DNA of 64,000 nt, taken from positions 4,312,039-4,376,038 of the forward strand of contig NZ_CP132480.1 of the NCBI RefSeq assembly GCF_030770395.1. The letters run 5' to 3'. Source of the DNA: Telluria beijingensis. Its GTDB lineage: Bacteria; Pseudomonadota; Gammaproteobacteria; Burkholderiales; Burkholderiaceae_D. A program made the translations under genes and the position numbers. The notes beneath the pieces are model-generated. The model was given only the letters and a program-made list of their open reading frames with translations. It searched no databases and had not been told where the DNA came from. Shown here one piece after another: positions 1 through 8,487 of the stretch (its first letter is position 1; every line of letters begins with the position of its first letter).

Positions 1-82
1 CCCCGGCCTGGGTCAGCGTACCTTCCTCGGCGATGGCGTGGAAGACCCGCAGCAGGTTCAGGTCGATCTCAAATACATCCAT
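1..82 (-). CDS. LysR-type transcriptional regulator, N-terminus only
   Basis: The reverse strand from 82 reads MDVFEIDLNLLRVFHAIAEE and then GTLTQAG before leaving the window. This is the typical start of the LysR winged helix-turn-helix (DLNLLRVF, then the first recognition-helix residues). The gene is cut by the window edge, so the effector domain cannot be seen. An in-frame upstream ATG at 109 exists, but 82 has a GGA-type ribosome site and starts where LysR proteins usually do. It is divergent from the catabolic operon beginning at 181, the normal arrangement for a LysR activator of that operon. The inducer is unknown; a gentisate or arylpyruvate intermediate is inference. Confidence 0.85.
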   Translation of the reverse strand, partial: MDVFEIDLNLLRVFHAIAEEGTLTQAG

Positions 83-113
83 GGCATTTATCCAGTCGAA
101 TAGTTCCATTTAT

Positions 114-143
114 TTGACTGATAGCATAGCCTACTCCTACACT
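114..143 (+). promoter_or_regulatory. candidate sigma70 promoter of the aromatic operon
   Basis: TTGACT (114-119) and TACACT (138-143) are separated by 18 bases and lie 38 bases before the first start codon. A good ribosome site, AGGAGA at 171-176, precedes the ATG at 181. The stretch is also the only intergenic DNA between the divergent LysR gene and the operon, so LysR binding sites should lie here; I could not fix a convincing T-N11-A box by eye. Confidence 0.5.
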
Positions 144-180
144 GATTTCAAGAAACATCAGTGCCAGAACAGGAGACCGC

Positions 181-2391
181 ATGGCTGAAAGATCGTTCAA
201 GAAAGAAGTGGAGAAGCTGCGCGCCGGCGCCGGGGAGGTATTCGTCGGCGAGGGCATCCTCGCCGTGACCAAGGCCTTGCTGCAGTCGGGCGTGTCGTAC
301 GTGGCCGGCTACCAGGGCGCGCCGATCTCGCACCTGATGGACGTGCTGGCCGACGCCAACGACATCATGGAAGAACTGGGCGTGCGCTTCGAGAACAGCG
401 CCAGCGAAGCCACCGCCGCCGCCACCCTGGCCGCCTCGGTCAACTACCCGCTACGCGGCGCCATCACGTTCAAAGCCACCGCCGGCACCAACGTCGCCTC
501 CGACCCGCTGTCGAACCTGGCCTCGGGCGGCGTCACCGGCGGCGCCCTGATCATCGTCGGCGAAGACTATGGCGAAGGGTCGAGCATCATGCAGGAGCGT
601 TCGCACGCCTTCGCCATGAAGTCGCAGATCTGGCTGCTCGATCCGCGGCCCAACCTGCCGTCGATCGTCAAGGCGGTGGAAAAGAGCTTTGAACTGTCCG
701 AGGCCAGCAACACCCCGGTGATGCTGCAGCTGCGCATCCGCTCCTGCCATATGCACGGCCATTTCGTGGCCAAGGATAATGTCAGGCCCGCGTTTGGCCT
801 GGCCGACGCGATGGACAATCCCTCCCGCGACGTCAGCCGCATCGTGCTGCCGCCGGCCAGCTTCGTGCACGAAGAAGAAAAAATCCACCGCCGCTGGCCG
901 GCTGCGGTCGACTTCATCCAGCGCGAACAGCTCAACGAATTCTTCGGCGCGCAAGACGGCAGCTACGGCCTGGTGCTGCAGGGCGGCATGTACAACACCG
1001 TGATCCGCGCGCTGCAGCTGCTCGACCTGGCCGACGTCGACGGCAATACCGACGTGCCGCTGTATGTGATGAACGTCGCCTATCCGCTGGTCGACGACGA
1101 GTTGCGCGGCTTCTGCCAGGGCAAGGAAGCGGTGTTGATGATCGAAGAGGGCCAGCCTGAATTCATCGAGCAGGAAGCGACGAGCAGCCTGCGCCGCGCC
1201 GACCTGCAGACCCGCATGCACGGCAAGGACATGTTCCCGCGCGCGGGCGAATACACGACCACGGTCGTGCTCAAGGCGCTGCTGAAGTTCTTCGGGCGCT
1301 ACCAGCCAGACATGCAGGCGCTGGAGCGCCTGCCGGAAGGCGTGCGCGCCAGCCTGGCGCCGCGTCCGGTCCCGGTGCCGGTGCGCGCCGCGACCGCCGA
1401 AGAGATGGCGAACACCGCGCCGGCGCCGGCGGCGCCGGTACCGGAACTGCATCCGCGTCCGCCCGGTTTCTGCACCGGCTGCCCGGAGCGGCCCGTGTTC
1501 AGCGCCATGAAGCTGGTGCAGAAAGAACTCGGTCCGCACCACATCAGCTGCGACATCGGCTGCCACCTGTTCTCGATCCTTCCGCCATTCAACCTGGGCG
1601 CGACCACGATGGGCTATGGCCTGGGCTCGGCCGGCGCGGCCGCCTTCAGCACGAAGGAGACCAGCCGCCGCACGATCAGCATGATGGGCGACGGCGGCTT
1701 CTGGCACAACGGGCTGACCAGCGGTGTCGGCAATGCGGTGTTCAACAAGAACGACAACGTGCTGGTCATCATCGACAACGGCTATTCGGCCGCGACCGGC
1801 GGCCAGGACGTGCTGTCCTCGAAGGCGTCCAACAAGATCCGCACCACCAATCTGTCGATCGAGAAGGCGGTGCGCGGGGTCGGCGTGGAATGGGTGCGCA
1901 CGATCAGCAATACCTACAGCATCACGACCATGCAGGACACGCTGCGCGAGGCCTTGACCACGACGGCGAAAGGCCCGAAGGTCATCATCGCCCAGTCCGA
2001 ATGCATGCTCAACAAGCAGCGTCGCGTCAAGCCGCTGGTGCGCAAGGCCACGGCCGAGGGCAAGCGCGTGGTGCGCGAACGCTTCGGCGTCGATCCCGAT
2101 ACCTGTACCGGCGACCACTCGTGCATCCGCATCTCGGGCTGTCCTTCGCTGTCGATCAAGGACAATCCCGATCCCTTGCGCACGGATCCGGTAGCCACCG
2201 TGCTGAATAGCTGCGTCGGTTGCGGCGTGTGTGGCGAAGCCTCGCATGCGGCGGTGCTGTGTCCTTCCTTCTACCGGGCCGAGATCGTCAGCAATCCGGA
2301 CCGGGGCGACCGCCTGTGGGCGCGTGTCGCGTCCGGCGTGATCGGTTTCCTGCAACGCCGCCTGGCGGCGCGCGAGGTGCGCTATGTCTGA
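181..2391 (+). CDS. iorA: indolepyruvate ferredoxin oxidoreductase alpha-type subunit
   Basis: This 736-residue protein is the catalytic subunit of a 2-oxoacid:ferredoxin oxidoreductase that oxidatively decarboxylates arylpyruvates (indolepyruvate, phenylpyruvate) to acyl-CoA. The N-terminal half is the PorA-like pyrimidine-binding domain. A CTGC motif at 431-434 opens the thiamine diphosphate domain, with GDGGFWHNG at about 503 followed by NDNVLVIIDN, the cofactor-binding loop. The C-terminus is a ferredoxin-like domain with cysteines at 642, 648 and 654 and CVGCGVC at 678-684 plus C694. The stop overlaps the next gene by 8 bases. Exact substrate is not readable from sequence; gentisate-pathway neighbours suggest an aromatic 2-oxoacid. 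Confidence 0.9.
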   Translation: MAERSFKKEVEKLRAGAGEVFVGEGILAVTKALLQSGVSYVAGYQGAPISHLMDVLADANDIMEELGVRFENSASEATAAATLAASVNYPLRGAITFKATAGTNVASDPLSNLASGGVTGGALIIVGEDYGEGSSIMQERSHAFAMKSQIWLLDPRPNLPSIVKAVEKSFELSEASNTPVMLQLRIRSCHMHGHFVAKDNVRPAFGLADAMDNPSRDVSRIVLPPASFVHEEEKIHRRWPAAVDFIQREQLNEFFGAQDGSYGLVLQGGMYNTVIRALQLLDLADVDGNTDVPLYVMNVAYPLVDDELRGFCQGKEAVLMIEEGQPEFIEQEATSSLRRADLQTRMHGKDMFPRAGEYTTTVVLKALLKFFGRYQPDMQALERLPEGVRASLAPRPVPVPVRAATAEEMANTAPAPAAPVPELHPRPPGFCTGCPERPVFSAMKLVQKELGPHHISCDIGCHLFSILPPFNLGATTMGYGLGSAGAAAFSTKETSRRTISMMGDGGFWHNGLTSGVGNAVFNKNDNVLVIIDNGYSAATGGQDVLSSKASNKIRTTNLSIEKAVRGVGVEWVRTISNTYSITTMQDTLREALTTTAKGPKVIIAQSECMLNKQRRVKPLVRKATAEGKRVVRERFGVDPDTCTGDHSCIRISGCPSLSIKDNPDPLRTDPVATVLNSCVGCGVCGEASHAAVLCPSFYRAEIVSNPDRGDRLWARVASGVIGFLQRRLAAREVRYV

Positions 2392-3946
2392 GAATGTCAC
2401 TGAATTGCGCCGTCCGCGCGCGGTCCGTCCGATCGGTCTTGCGATCCTGGCCATGGGCGGCGAGGGCGGCGGCGTGCTGGCCGACTGGATCGTGGACATG
2501 GCCGAGCATGACGGCTATCCGGCCCAGAGCACCTCGGTGCCGGGCGTGGCCCAGCGCACCGGCACCACCGTCTATTACGTCGAATTCCACCCCGAGCGGC
2601 GCGACCCGCATGACCTGGCCGCGCGGCCGGTGCTGGCGCTGATGCCGGTGGCGGGCGACGTCGACATCGTGGTCGCGTCCGAACTGATGGAGATGGGCAG
2701 GGCGGTCCAGCGCGGCCTGGTCACGCCTGGCAAGACCACCTTGATCGCTTCGACCAACCGGGTCTATTCGATGACCGAGAAGTCGAGCATGGGCGATGGC
2801 CGGGTCGATCCGGCGCCTTTCCTGGCCTCGGCCCAGGCCGCAGCCAGGCGCTTCGTGCACGGCGACTTTTCTCGCCTGGCCGAACAGTCGGGCAGCGTGA
2901 TCAGCGCCGCCCTGTTCGGCGCGCTGGCCGGCATCAGGGCGCTGCCATTCTCGCGCGAGCAGTTCGAGGACGCGATCCGGCGCGCCGGCGTCGGCGTGGA
3001 GAGCAGCCTGCAGGCTTTCGCACGCGGCTATGAACTGGCCGAGCGCGGTGGCGAAGAGGCAAAAGCGCCGGTGCGCGAACCCTTGGGCGGTGGTGGACTC
3101 GCCATCGAACGGCTCGACGAACGCATCCGCGCCGGCTTCCCGGCGTCGGCGTCAAGCATCCTCGGCCCCGGCGTGCGCCGCCTGGCCGACTACCAGGATG
3201 CGCACTATGCCGCCAGCTACCTCGACCTGCTGCAGCCGGTGCGCGACCTCGACGCCGCCAGCCCCGAGCACGGCGCGCTGCTGCTGAAGGAAACCGCGCG
3301 CTACCTGGCCCTGTGGATGTCGTACGAAGACACGGTGCGCGTGGCCGACCTCAAGATCCGCGCCAGCCGTTTCGAGCGGGTGCGCAAGGAAGTGCAGGCC
3401 AAGCCGAACCAGGTGGTGCACATCAACGAATACTTCCACCCGCGGATCGACGAGATCGCCGACACCCTGCCGGCCGGGCTGGGGCGCTTCCTGATGCGTC
3501 CCGGACGCCTGCACGAGCTGCTCGGACGCATGACGGCCAAGGGCCGCGTGGTGCGCACCACCTCGCTCGGCGGCTTCTTGCTGCTGTACCTGGTGAGCGG
3601 CATGCGGCGCCTGCGCCTGTCGTCGCTGCGCCATGAGCGCGAACATGCCGAGATCGCGCGCTGGCTCGAATGCATCGTGCAGCACGCCCGCAGCGACTAC
3701 CCGCTGGCGGTCGAGATTGCCCAGTGCCAGCGCCTGGTGAAAGGCTATGGCGACACCCATGCGCGCGGCATGCGCAGCTTCGGCAAGCTGATGGCGCGCC
3801 TGCCGCAACTGGCAAGCCTGCCGGATGGCGCTGCGCGGCTGCGCGCCCTGCGCGAGGCGGCGCTGAAGGACGAGGAGGGCAAGGCGCTCGACGCGCTGCT
3901 CCTGGACCTGGACCAGCCCGCGCCAAGGCTGGCGACCGGCACCTGA
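2384..3946 (+). CDS. iorB: indolepyruvate oxidoreductase beta-type subunit with C-terminal extension
   Basis: The 520-residue partner of the upstream subunit begins at an ATG inside the end of that gene (8-base overlap), implying translational coupling. The N-terminal 200 or so residues form the gamma-type domain of 2-oxoacid:ferredoxin oxidoreductases (GGEGGGVLADWI near residue 25, ASTNRVYSMTEKSSMGDG further on). Residues beyond about 230 are a long helical extension of the kind annotated as DUF6537 and absent from the short archaeal IorB. Such long beta subunits are common in proteobacteria. Function of the extension is unknown; it probably closes the complex or contacts the ferredoxin domain. 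Confidence 0.85.
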   Translation: MSENVTELRRPRAVRPIGLAILAMGGEGGGVLADWIVDMAEHDGYPAQSTSVPGVAQRTGTTVYYVEFHPERRDPHDLAARPVLALMPVAGDVDIVVASELMEMGRAVQRGLVTPGKTTLIASTNRVYSMTEKSSMGDGRVDPAPFLASAQAAARRFVHGDFSRLAEQSGSVISAALFGALAGIRALPFSREQFEDAIRRAGVGVESSLQAFARGYELAERGGEEAKAPVREPLGGGGLAIERLDERIRAGFPASASSILGPGVRRLADYQDAHYAASYLDLLQPVRDLDAASPEHGALLLKETARYLALWMSYEDTVRVADLKIRASRFERVRKEVQAKPNQVVHINEYFHPRIDEIADTLPAGLGRFLMRPGRLHELLGRMTAKGRVVRTTSLGGFLLLYLVSGMRRLRLSSLRHEREHAEIARWLECIVQHARSDYPLAVEIAQCQRLVKGYGDTHARGMRSFGKLMARLPQLASLPDGAARLRALREAALKDEEGKALDALLLDLDQPAPRLATGT

Positions 3947-3969
3947 CACCCTGACTGAGGAAAACGCAT

Positions 3970-4995
3970 ATGCTCGACTCCCCGAAATTTGTCGCCGCCG
4001 CGGTCCAGGCCGCGCCGGTATTCCTGGATACCCAGGCCACGGTCGCCAAGGCGGTGGCGCTGATCCACGAGGCCGCGTCCAATGGCGCGCGCCTGGTGGC
4101 CTTCCCTGAAGTTTTCGTTGCCGGCTACCCCTACTGGAGCTGGATCGCGAACCCGCTCGAAGGCAGCCCCTGGTTCGAAAAACTGGCGCGCAGCGCGATC
4201 GTGGTGCCAGGACCTGAGGTAGATGCCCTGTGCCATGCGGCGCGCGCGGCCAACGTCAACGTGGTCATCGGCGTCAACGAACGCGCCGCCTACAGCCTGG
4301 GCACGATCTACAACACGGTGCTGACCATCGATGCAGGGGGCCGCCTGATCGGCCGCCACCGCAAGCTGGTGCCCACCTGGGCCGAAAAGCTCACCTGGGC
4401 GCCGGGCGACGCCAGCGGCCTGAAGGTGCACCAGACCGATATCGGTCCGCTGGGCGCGCTGGCCTGCGGCGAGAACACGAATACGCTGGCGCGCTTCGCG
4501 CTGCTGGCCCAGGGCGAACTGGTACACGTGGCGAACTACATCTCGCTGCCGGTGGCGCCGCCCGACTACGACATGGCCGAGGCGATCAAGGTGCGCGCCA
4601 TGGCCCACAGCTTCGAAGGCAAAGTGTTCACCGTGGTGTCCTGCTCGACCGTGTCGGAAGAAATCATCGCCGCGATGGAGACGCTCAAGCCGGGCGCGCG
4701 CGGCCTGCTCGAACGCGGCAACAGCGCCTTCTCGGGCATCGTCGGCCCCGACGGACGCATCGTGGGCGAGGCCCTGGTCGACCGCGAAGGCATCGCCTAC
4801 GCCGAGATCGACCTGGCGCGCTGCATCCAGCCCAAACAGATGCACGACATCATCGGCCACTACAACCGCTTCGACGTGTTCGAACTCAAGGTCAACACCG
4901 GGCGCCAGCGTCCCTTGACCGTGGACGGCGCCAGCGCCGATGCCGACCTGCCGTATGCGCCGCGCCAGGACCTGGCCGCCGCCGACGCGCGATAA
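3970..4995 (+). CDS. nitrilase-superfamily C-N hydrolase
   Basis: This 341-residue enzyme has the nitrilase triad: Glu47 in FPEVFVAGYP, Lys132 in HRKLVPTW and Cys166 in ALACGENTN. Length and the AGYPYW segment after the glutamate fit true nitrilases (nitrile to acid plus ammonia) rather than short amidases or ureidopropionases. The cysteine is followed by GEN instead of the plant/arylacetonitrilase WEN. The start has a GAGG-type ribosome site at 3957-3960, and the gene lies 23 bases after the oxidoreductase. In this operon it could feed an aromatic acid derived from a nitrile (for example an indole- or phenyl-acetonitrile) into the pathway; that substrate is inference. Confidence 0.8.
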   Translation: MLDSPKFVAAAVQAAPVFLDTQATVAKAVALIHEAASNGARLVAFPEVFVAGYPYWSWIANPLEGSPWFEKLARSAIVVPGPEVDALCHAARAANVNVVIGVNERAAYSLGTIYNTVLTIDAGGRLIGRHRKLVPTWAEKLTWAPGDASGLKVHQTDIGPLGALACGENTNTLARFALLAQGELVHVANYISLPVAPPDYDMAEAIKVRAMAHSFEGKVFTVVSCSTVSEEIIAAMETLKPGARGLLERGNSAFSGIVGPDGRIVGEALVDREGIAYAEIDLARCIQPKQMHDIIGHYNRFDVFELKVNTGRQRPLTVDGASADADLPYAPRQDLAAADAR

Positions 4996-5005
4996 GGAGG
5001 ACAGC

Positions 5006-6115
5006 ATGCGTGAAGACATAATCGGCCGTGCCAACGTCGAAGACACCCCCGAACTCGAAGCCTATTACCGCGAGCTGGCAAAGCACGAGGCAGGGGCCTT
5101 GTGGACGGTCGCCAACAAGATCGAACCCTGGTTCCCGCAATCCACGTCGACCCCGACCCTGTGGCGCTTCAAGGACCTGCGCGAACTGGTGCTGCGCTCG
5201 GTCGACCTGGTCACGCCCGAGAAGGCCGGGCGGCGGGTGGTGATGCTCGCCAATCCGACCCGCAAGGACGTCAGCGCCAGCGTTGGCTGGCTGTATTCCG
5301 GCCTGCAGGTGATGCGTCCAGGGGAAGAAGCCAGCGCCCATTGCCACTCGGCGTCCGCGCTGCGCTTCATCATGGAGGGCTCTGGCGCCTACACCGTGGT
5401 CGACGGCCACAAGATGATGCTCAATGCACGCGACTTCGTGCTGACCCCGAACGGGACCTGGCACCAGCATGGCGTCGAGGAGTCGGGCGAGTGGTGCATC
5501 TGGCAGGATGGCCTCGACATCCCGCTGGTGAACGCGCTGGAAGCGAATTTCTATGCCGTGCACCCGGACCTGGCCCAGCAGCCGACCTTCCCGGTCGACG
5601 ACACCACCCTGAGCTTCGGCGGACCGGGCCTGGTGCCGGTCGACTTCAAGTGGGACATGGCCTATTCGCCGCTGTTCAAGTACACCTGGGACGCGACCTA
5701 TGAATCGCTGCAGCGCTACGCCCGGGTGACCGACGGTTCGCCCTACGACGGCATCATCCAGCAATTCATCAATCCGCTGACCGGCGGCCCGGTGATGCCG
5801 ACCATGGGCGCGGCGATGCAGATGCTGCGGCCCGGCGAGCACACCAGGGCGCACCGCCATACCGGCAGCATCATGTACCAGGTGGCCAAGGGCCGCGGCT
5901 ATTCGGTCATCGACGGGCGCCGCTTCGACTGGCAAGAGAAGGACATCTTCTGCGTGCCGTCGTGGGCGGTGCACGAACACGCCAACCTTTCCGACACCGA
6001 CGACGCCTGCCTGTTCTCGTTCAACGACCTGCCCGTGATGCGCGCGCTCGGCCTGTACCGCGAAGAAGCATGGCTTGACAACGGCGGCCACCAGACCATC
6101 ACAACAGACCAGTAG
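5006..6115 (+). CDS. gentisate 1,2-dioxygenase-like bicupin ring-cleavage enzyme
   Basis: The 369-residue protein contains two cupin domains, as in gentisate 1,2-dioxygenase, salicylate 1,2-dioxygenase and 1-hydroxy-2-naphthoate dioxygenase. The N-terminal cupin has His112 and His114 (AHCHSASALRFIMEG) with His153/155 (GTWHQHG), which bind Fe(II). The second cupin retains His283, His285 and His323. The start at 5006 is chosen because AAGGAGG (4994-5000) precedes it; a longer in-frame opening from 4940 lacks one and overlaps the nitrilase gene. The FAH hydrolase and maleylpyruvate isomerase-like genes downstream favour gentisate or a substituted gentisate as substrate, giving maleylpyruvate. 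Confidence 0.85.
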   Translation: MREDIIGRANVEDTPELEAYYRELAKHEAGALWTVANKIEPWFPQSTSTPTLWRFKDLRELVLRSVDLVTPEKAGRRVVMLANPTRKDVSASVGWLYSGLQVMRPGEEASAHCHSASALRFIMEGSGAYTVVDGHKMMLNARDFVLTPNGTWHQHGVEESGEWCIWQDGLDIPLVNALEANFYAVHPDLAQQPTFPVDDTTLSFGGPGLVPVDFKWDMAYSPLFKYTWDATYESLQRYARVTDGSPYDGIIQQFINPLTGGPVMPTMGAAMQMLRPGEHTRAHRHTGSIMYQVAKGRGYSVIDGRRFDWQEKDIFCVPSWAVHEHANLSDTDDACLFSFNDLPVMRALGLYREEAWLDNGGHQTITTDQ

Positions 6116-6131
6116 TCCACAAGGAGATGCA

Positions 6132-7040
6132 ATGAAACTGATTACCTACCAAACCCGTACGCTCGAGACCCGCATTGGGGTCCTGGCCGGCAACCTGGCT
6201 GTCGACATCGTCCGCCTGGGCGCCGCCGGCGGCATCGAGCTGCCCGGCACCATGCTCGACTTCATCGACGCCGCGCCGGCCTCGGTCGAGCGCACCCGCG
6301 AGTTGCTGAAGGAATTAGAAGGCCGCTGGCCGGTGGGCGTGGCCACGCCGGCGTCGAACGTGCGCCTGCTGGCGCCGATCCCGCGTCCGCGCAAGAATAT
6401 CTTCGGCATCGGCCTGAACTACGTCGAGCACGTGGCCGAATCGGCGCGCACCCTTGACACGTCGAAGGACTTGCCGAAGCAGCCGGTGGTGTTCTCGAAG
6501 CCGCCGACCGCCGTCATCGGCCCCGACGATGCGATTCGCCACAATGCCCGCATCACCCAGCAGCTCGACTGGGAAGTGGAGCTGGCGGTGGTGATCGGCG
6601 CCACCGCGACCCGCGTCGACGAGGACGCGGCCATGGGCCATGTATTCGGCTACACGGTGCTCAACGACATCAGCGCGCGCGATTGCCGCCGCGCCGGCCA
6701 ATGGATCTTTTCCAAGGGCCAGGACACGTTCGCGCCGATGGGCCCCTACATCGTGACCGCCGACGAGATCCCCGACCCGCACAACCTCGACCTGTGGCTG
6801 AAGGTGAACGGCGCGGTCAAGCAGCAGTCCAACACGCGCCACCTGCTCTTTAAAATTCCGGCGCTGATCGCGGACATCAGCTCGGCCATCACGCTGGAGC
6901 CGGGCGACATCATCGCCACCGGCACGCCGTCGGGCGTCGGCGCTGGCATGGACCCGCAAGAGTGGTTGTGGCCGGGCGACGTGGTCGAACTCGGGGTCGA
7001 AGCGGTCGGCACCCTGCGCAACCACGTGGTGGCCGCATGA
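6132..7040 (+). CDS. fumarylacetoacetate hydrolase family enzyme (fumarylpyruvate/maleylpyruvate hydrolase)
   Basis: The 302-residue protein carries the FAH fold signatures: GIGLNYVEH near 93, the metal-binding acids Glu148 and Glu150 (DWEVELAVVIG), Asp179 (LNDISARD), and GTPSGVG in the C-terminal part. The family hydrolyses C-C bonds of acylpyruvates with Mg2+ or Mn2+. After gentisate cleavage it would split fumarylpyruvate to fumarate and pyruvate, or maleylpyruvate to maleate and pyruvate. The start at 6132 follows AAGGAGA (6121-6127). It overlaps the next gene by ATGA. Confidence 0.88.
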   Translation: MKLITYQTRTLETRIGVLAGNLAVDIVRLGAAGGIELPGTMLDFIDAAPASVERTRELLKELEGRWPVGVATPASNVRLLAPIPRPRKNIFGIGLNYVEHVAESARTLDTSKDLPKQPVVFSKPPTAVIGPDDAIRHNARITQQLDWEVELAVVIGATATRVDEDAAMGHVFGYTVLNDISARDCRRAGQWIFSKGQDTFAPMGPYIVTADEIPDPHNLDLWLKVNGAVKQQSNTRHLLFKIPALIADISSAITLEPGDIIATGTPSGVGAGMDPQEWLWPGDVVELGVEAVGTLRNHVVAA

Positions 7041-7813
7041 GCGCGCCCGTGCAGGCGAACGGCGCGCGCCGTATCCGCGTCGGCCAGATCGTGCCGAGCT
7101 CGAACACGACGATGGAAACCGAGATCCCGGCAATGCTGCGCGCGCGCGAGCTGATCCTGCCGGAGCGCTTCACCTTCCACTCGAGTCGCATGCGCATGAA
7201 GAAGGTGACCAAGGAAGAGCTGGAAGCGATGGACCGCGATTCCGACCGCTGCGCCGACGAATTGTCGGATGCGCGGGTGGACGTGATGGGCTATGCCTGC
7301 CTGGTGGCGATCATGAGCATGGGCACCGGCTACCACCGCCAGTCGGAGCAGCGCCTGCATGCGCGCACGGTCGCCAATGGCGGCCCGGCGCCGGTGGTGA
7401 CGAGCGCCGGCGCGCTGGTCGACGGCCTGAAGGCGATGGGCGCCAGGCGGGTGTCGGTGATCTGCCCCTACATGAAGCCGCTGACCAAGCTGGTCGTGGA
7501 CTACATCGAGAGCGAGGAAATCGACGTGCACGACTACTGCGCGCTCGAGATCCCCGACAACCTCGAAGTCGGCGCGCGCGATCCGATGGCGCTGGTCGAC
7601 ATCTATAAACAGGTGTCGCTCCAGGGCATCGACGCGCTGGTGCTGTCGGCCTGCGTGCAGATGCCGTCGCTGGCGGCGGTGCCGGTGGTGGAAGCCGAAG
7701 CCGGCATCCCGGTGGTGTCGGCCGCGGTGTGCACGACCTGGCAGATGCTGGGCAAGCTGGGGCTCGAGACACGGGTGCCGGATGCCGGCGTACTGCTGTC
7801 GGGACGCTACTAG
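7037..7813 (+). CDS. maleate cis-trans isomerase-like, Asp/Glu racemase superfamily
   Basis: The 258-residue protein shows the maleate isomerase / arylmalonate decarboxylase pattern: VGQIVPSSNTTMETEIP at 15-31, first catalytic cysteine Cys88 (GYACLVAIM) and second Cys206 (LSACVQMPS). Maleate isomerases such as NicE of nicotinate degradation have this two-cysteine arrangement and convert maleate to fumarate without cofactors. The gene starts within the stop of the preceding hydrolase (ATGA at 7037), so the two are probably made together. That fits a route in which maleylpyruvate is hydrolysed directly and the maleate isomerised. An arylmalonate decarboxylase is the main alternative. Confidence 0.8.
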   Translation: MSAPVQANGARRIRVGQIVPSSNTTMETEIPAMLRARELILPERFTFHSSRMRMKKVTKEELEAMDRDSDRCADELSDARVDVMGYACLVAIMSMGTGYHRQSEQRLHARTVANGGPAPVVTSAGALVDGLKAMGARRVSVICPYMKPLTKLVVDYIESEEIDVHDYCALEIPDNLEVGARDPMALVDIYKQVSLQGIDALVLSACVQMPSLAAVPVVEAEAGIPVVSAAVCTTWQMLGKLGLETRVPDAGVLLSGRY

Positions 7814-7827
7814 AACGGGGCGGCGGC

Positions 7828-8472
7828 ATGCGGCTGCACACCTATTTTCGCAGCTCCACCGCCTACCGGGTGCGCATCGCGCTCGGCCTGAAGGGCATCC
7901 AGGCCGGGCAGCTCCCCGTGGACTTGCTGAAGGAGGGCGGCGAGCAGTTCGGCGCCGCCTACGATGCGCTCAACCCGCAGCACCTGGTGCCGCTGCTGGA
8001 AGATGGCGGCATGCTGCTGGCGCAGTCGCTGGCGATCATCGAATACCTCGACGAGGCGTATCCCGGCCCGGCGCTGCTGCCGCCCGACCTGCGCGGCCGG
8101 GCACGGGTGCGTTCGCTGTCGCTGGCGATCGCCTGCGACATCCATCCGCTGAACAATCTGCGGGTGCTGAAATACCTGCGCCGCGAACTGAAGGTGGCGC
8201 AGGAGGGACGTGACGCCTGGTACCGGCACTGGATCGCGCTGGGCCTCGGGGCGCTCGAACGCCAGCTGGTCGGGGCGCCGGAGACCGGCCTGTTCTGCCA
8301 CGGCGACACGCCGACCATGCTCGACTGCTGCCTGGTGCCGCAGCTGGCCAATGCGCGCGGCAACGGCTGCGACCTGGACCCGTATCCGACCCTGCTGGCG
8401 ATCGCCGCGCGCTGCGAGGCGATCGAGGCCTTCGCCGCTGCGCGGCCCGAGCGCCAGCCGGACGCGCCGTAG
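7828..8472 (+). CDS. maiA: zeta-class glutathione transferase, maleylacetoacetate/maleylpyruvate isomerase
   Basis: This 214-residue protein has the zeta GST glutathione-binding signature FRSSTAYRVRIAL at residues 7-19, followed by an N-terminal thioredoxin fold (QHLVPLLEDGG, then QSLAIIEYLDE) and a helical C-terminal domain with GDTPTMLDCCLVPQL. These enzymes isomerise maleylacetoacetate or maleylpyruvate to the fumaryl form using glutathione. The start at 7828 follows a weak GGGGCGG site and the gene lies 14 bases after the isomerase-like gene. It is the last gene of the aromatic operon and ends 15 bases before a convergent gene. Confidence 0.88.
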   Translation: MRLHTYFRSSTAYRVRIALGLKGIQAGQLPVDLLKEGGEQFGAAYDALNPQHLVPLLEDGGMLLAQSLAIIEYLDEAYPGPALLPPDLRGRARVRSLSLAIACDIHPLNNLRVLKYLRRELKVAQEGRDAWYRHWIALGLGALERQLVGAPETGLFCHGDTPTMLDCCLVPQLANARGNGCDLDPYPTLLAIAARCEAIEAFAAARPERQPDAP

Positions 8473-8487
8473 CTTCGCGTGGACGGG

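Noticed and set aside
451..2499. 682-codon open frame on the minus strand opposite iorA
   Set aside because: Arg/His/Ala-rich translation with no motif, fully antisense to a clear iorA gene; high GC opens such frames.
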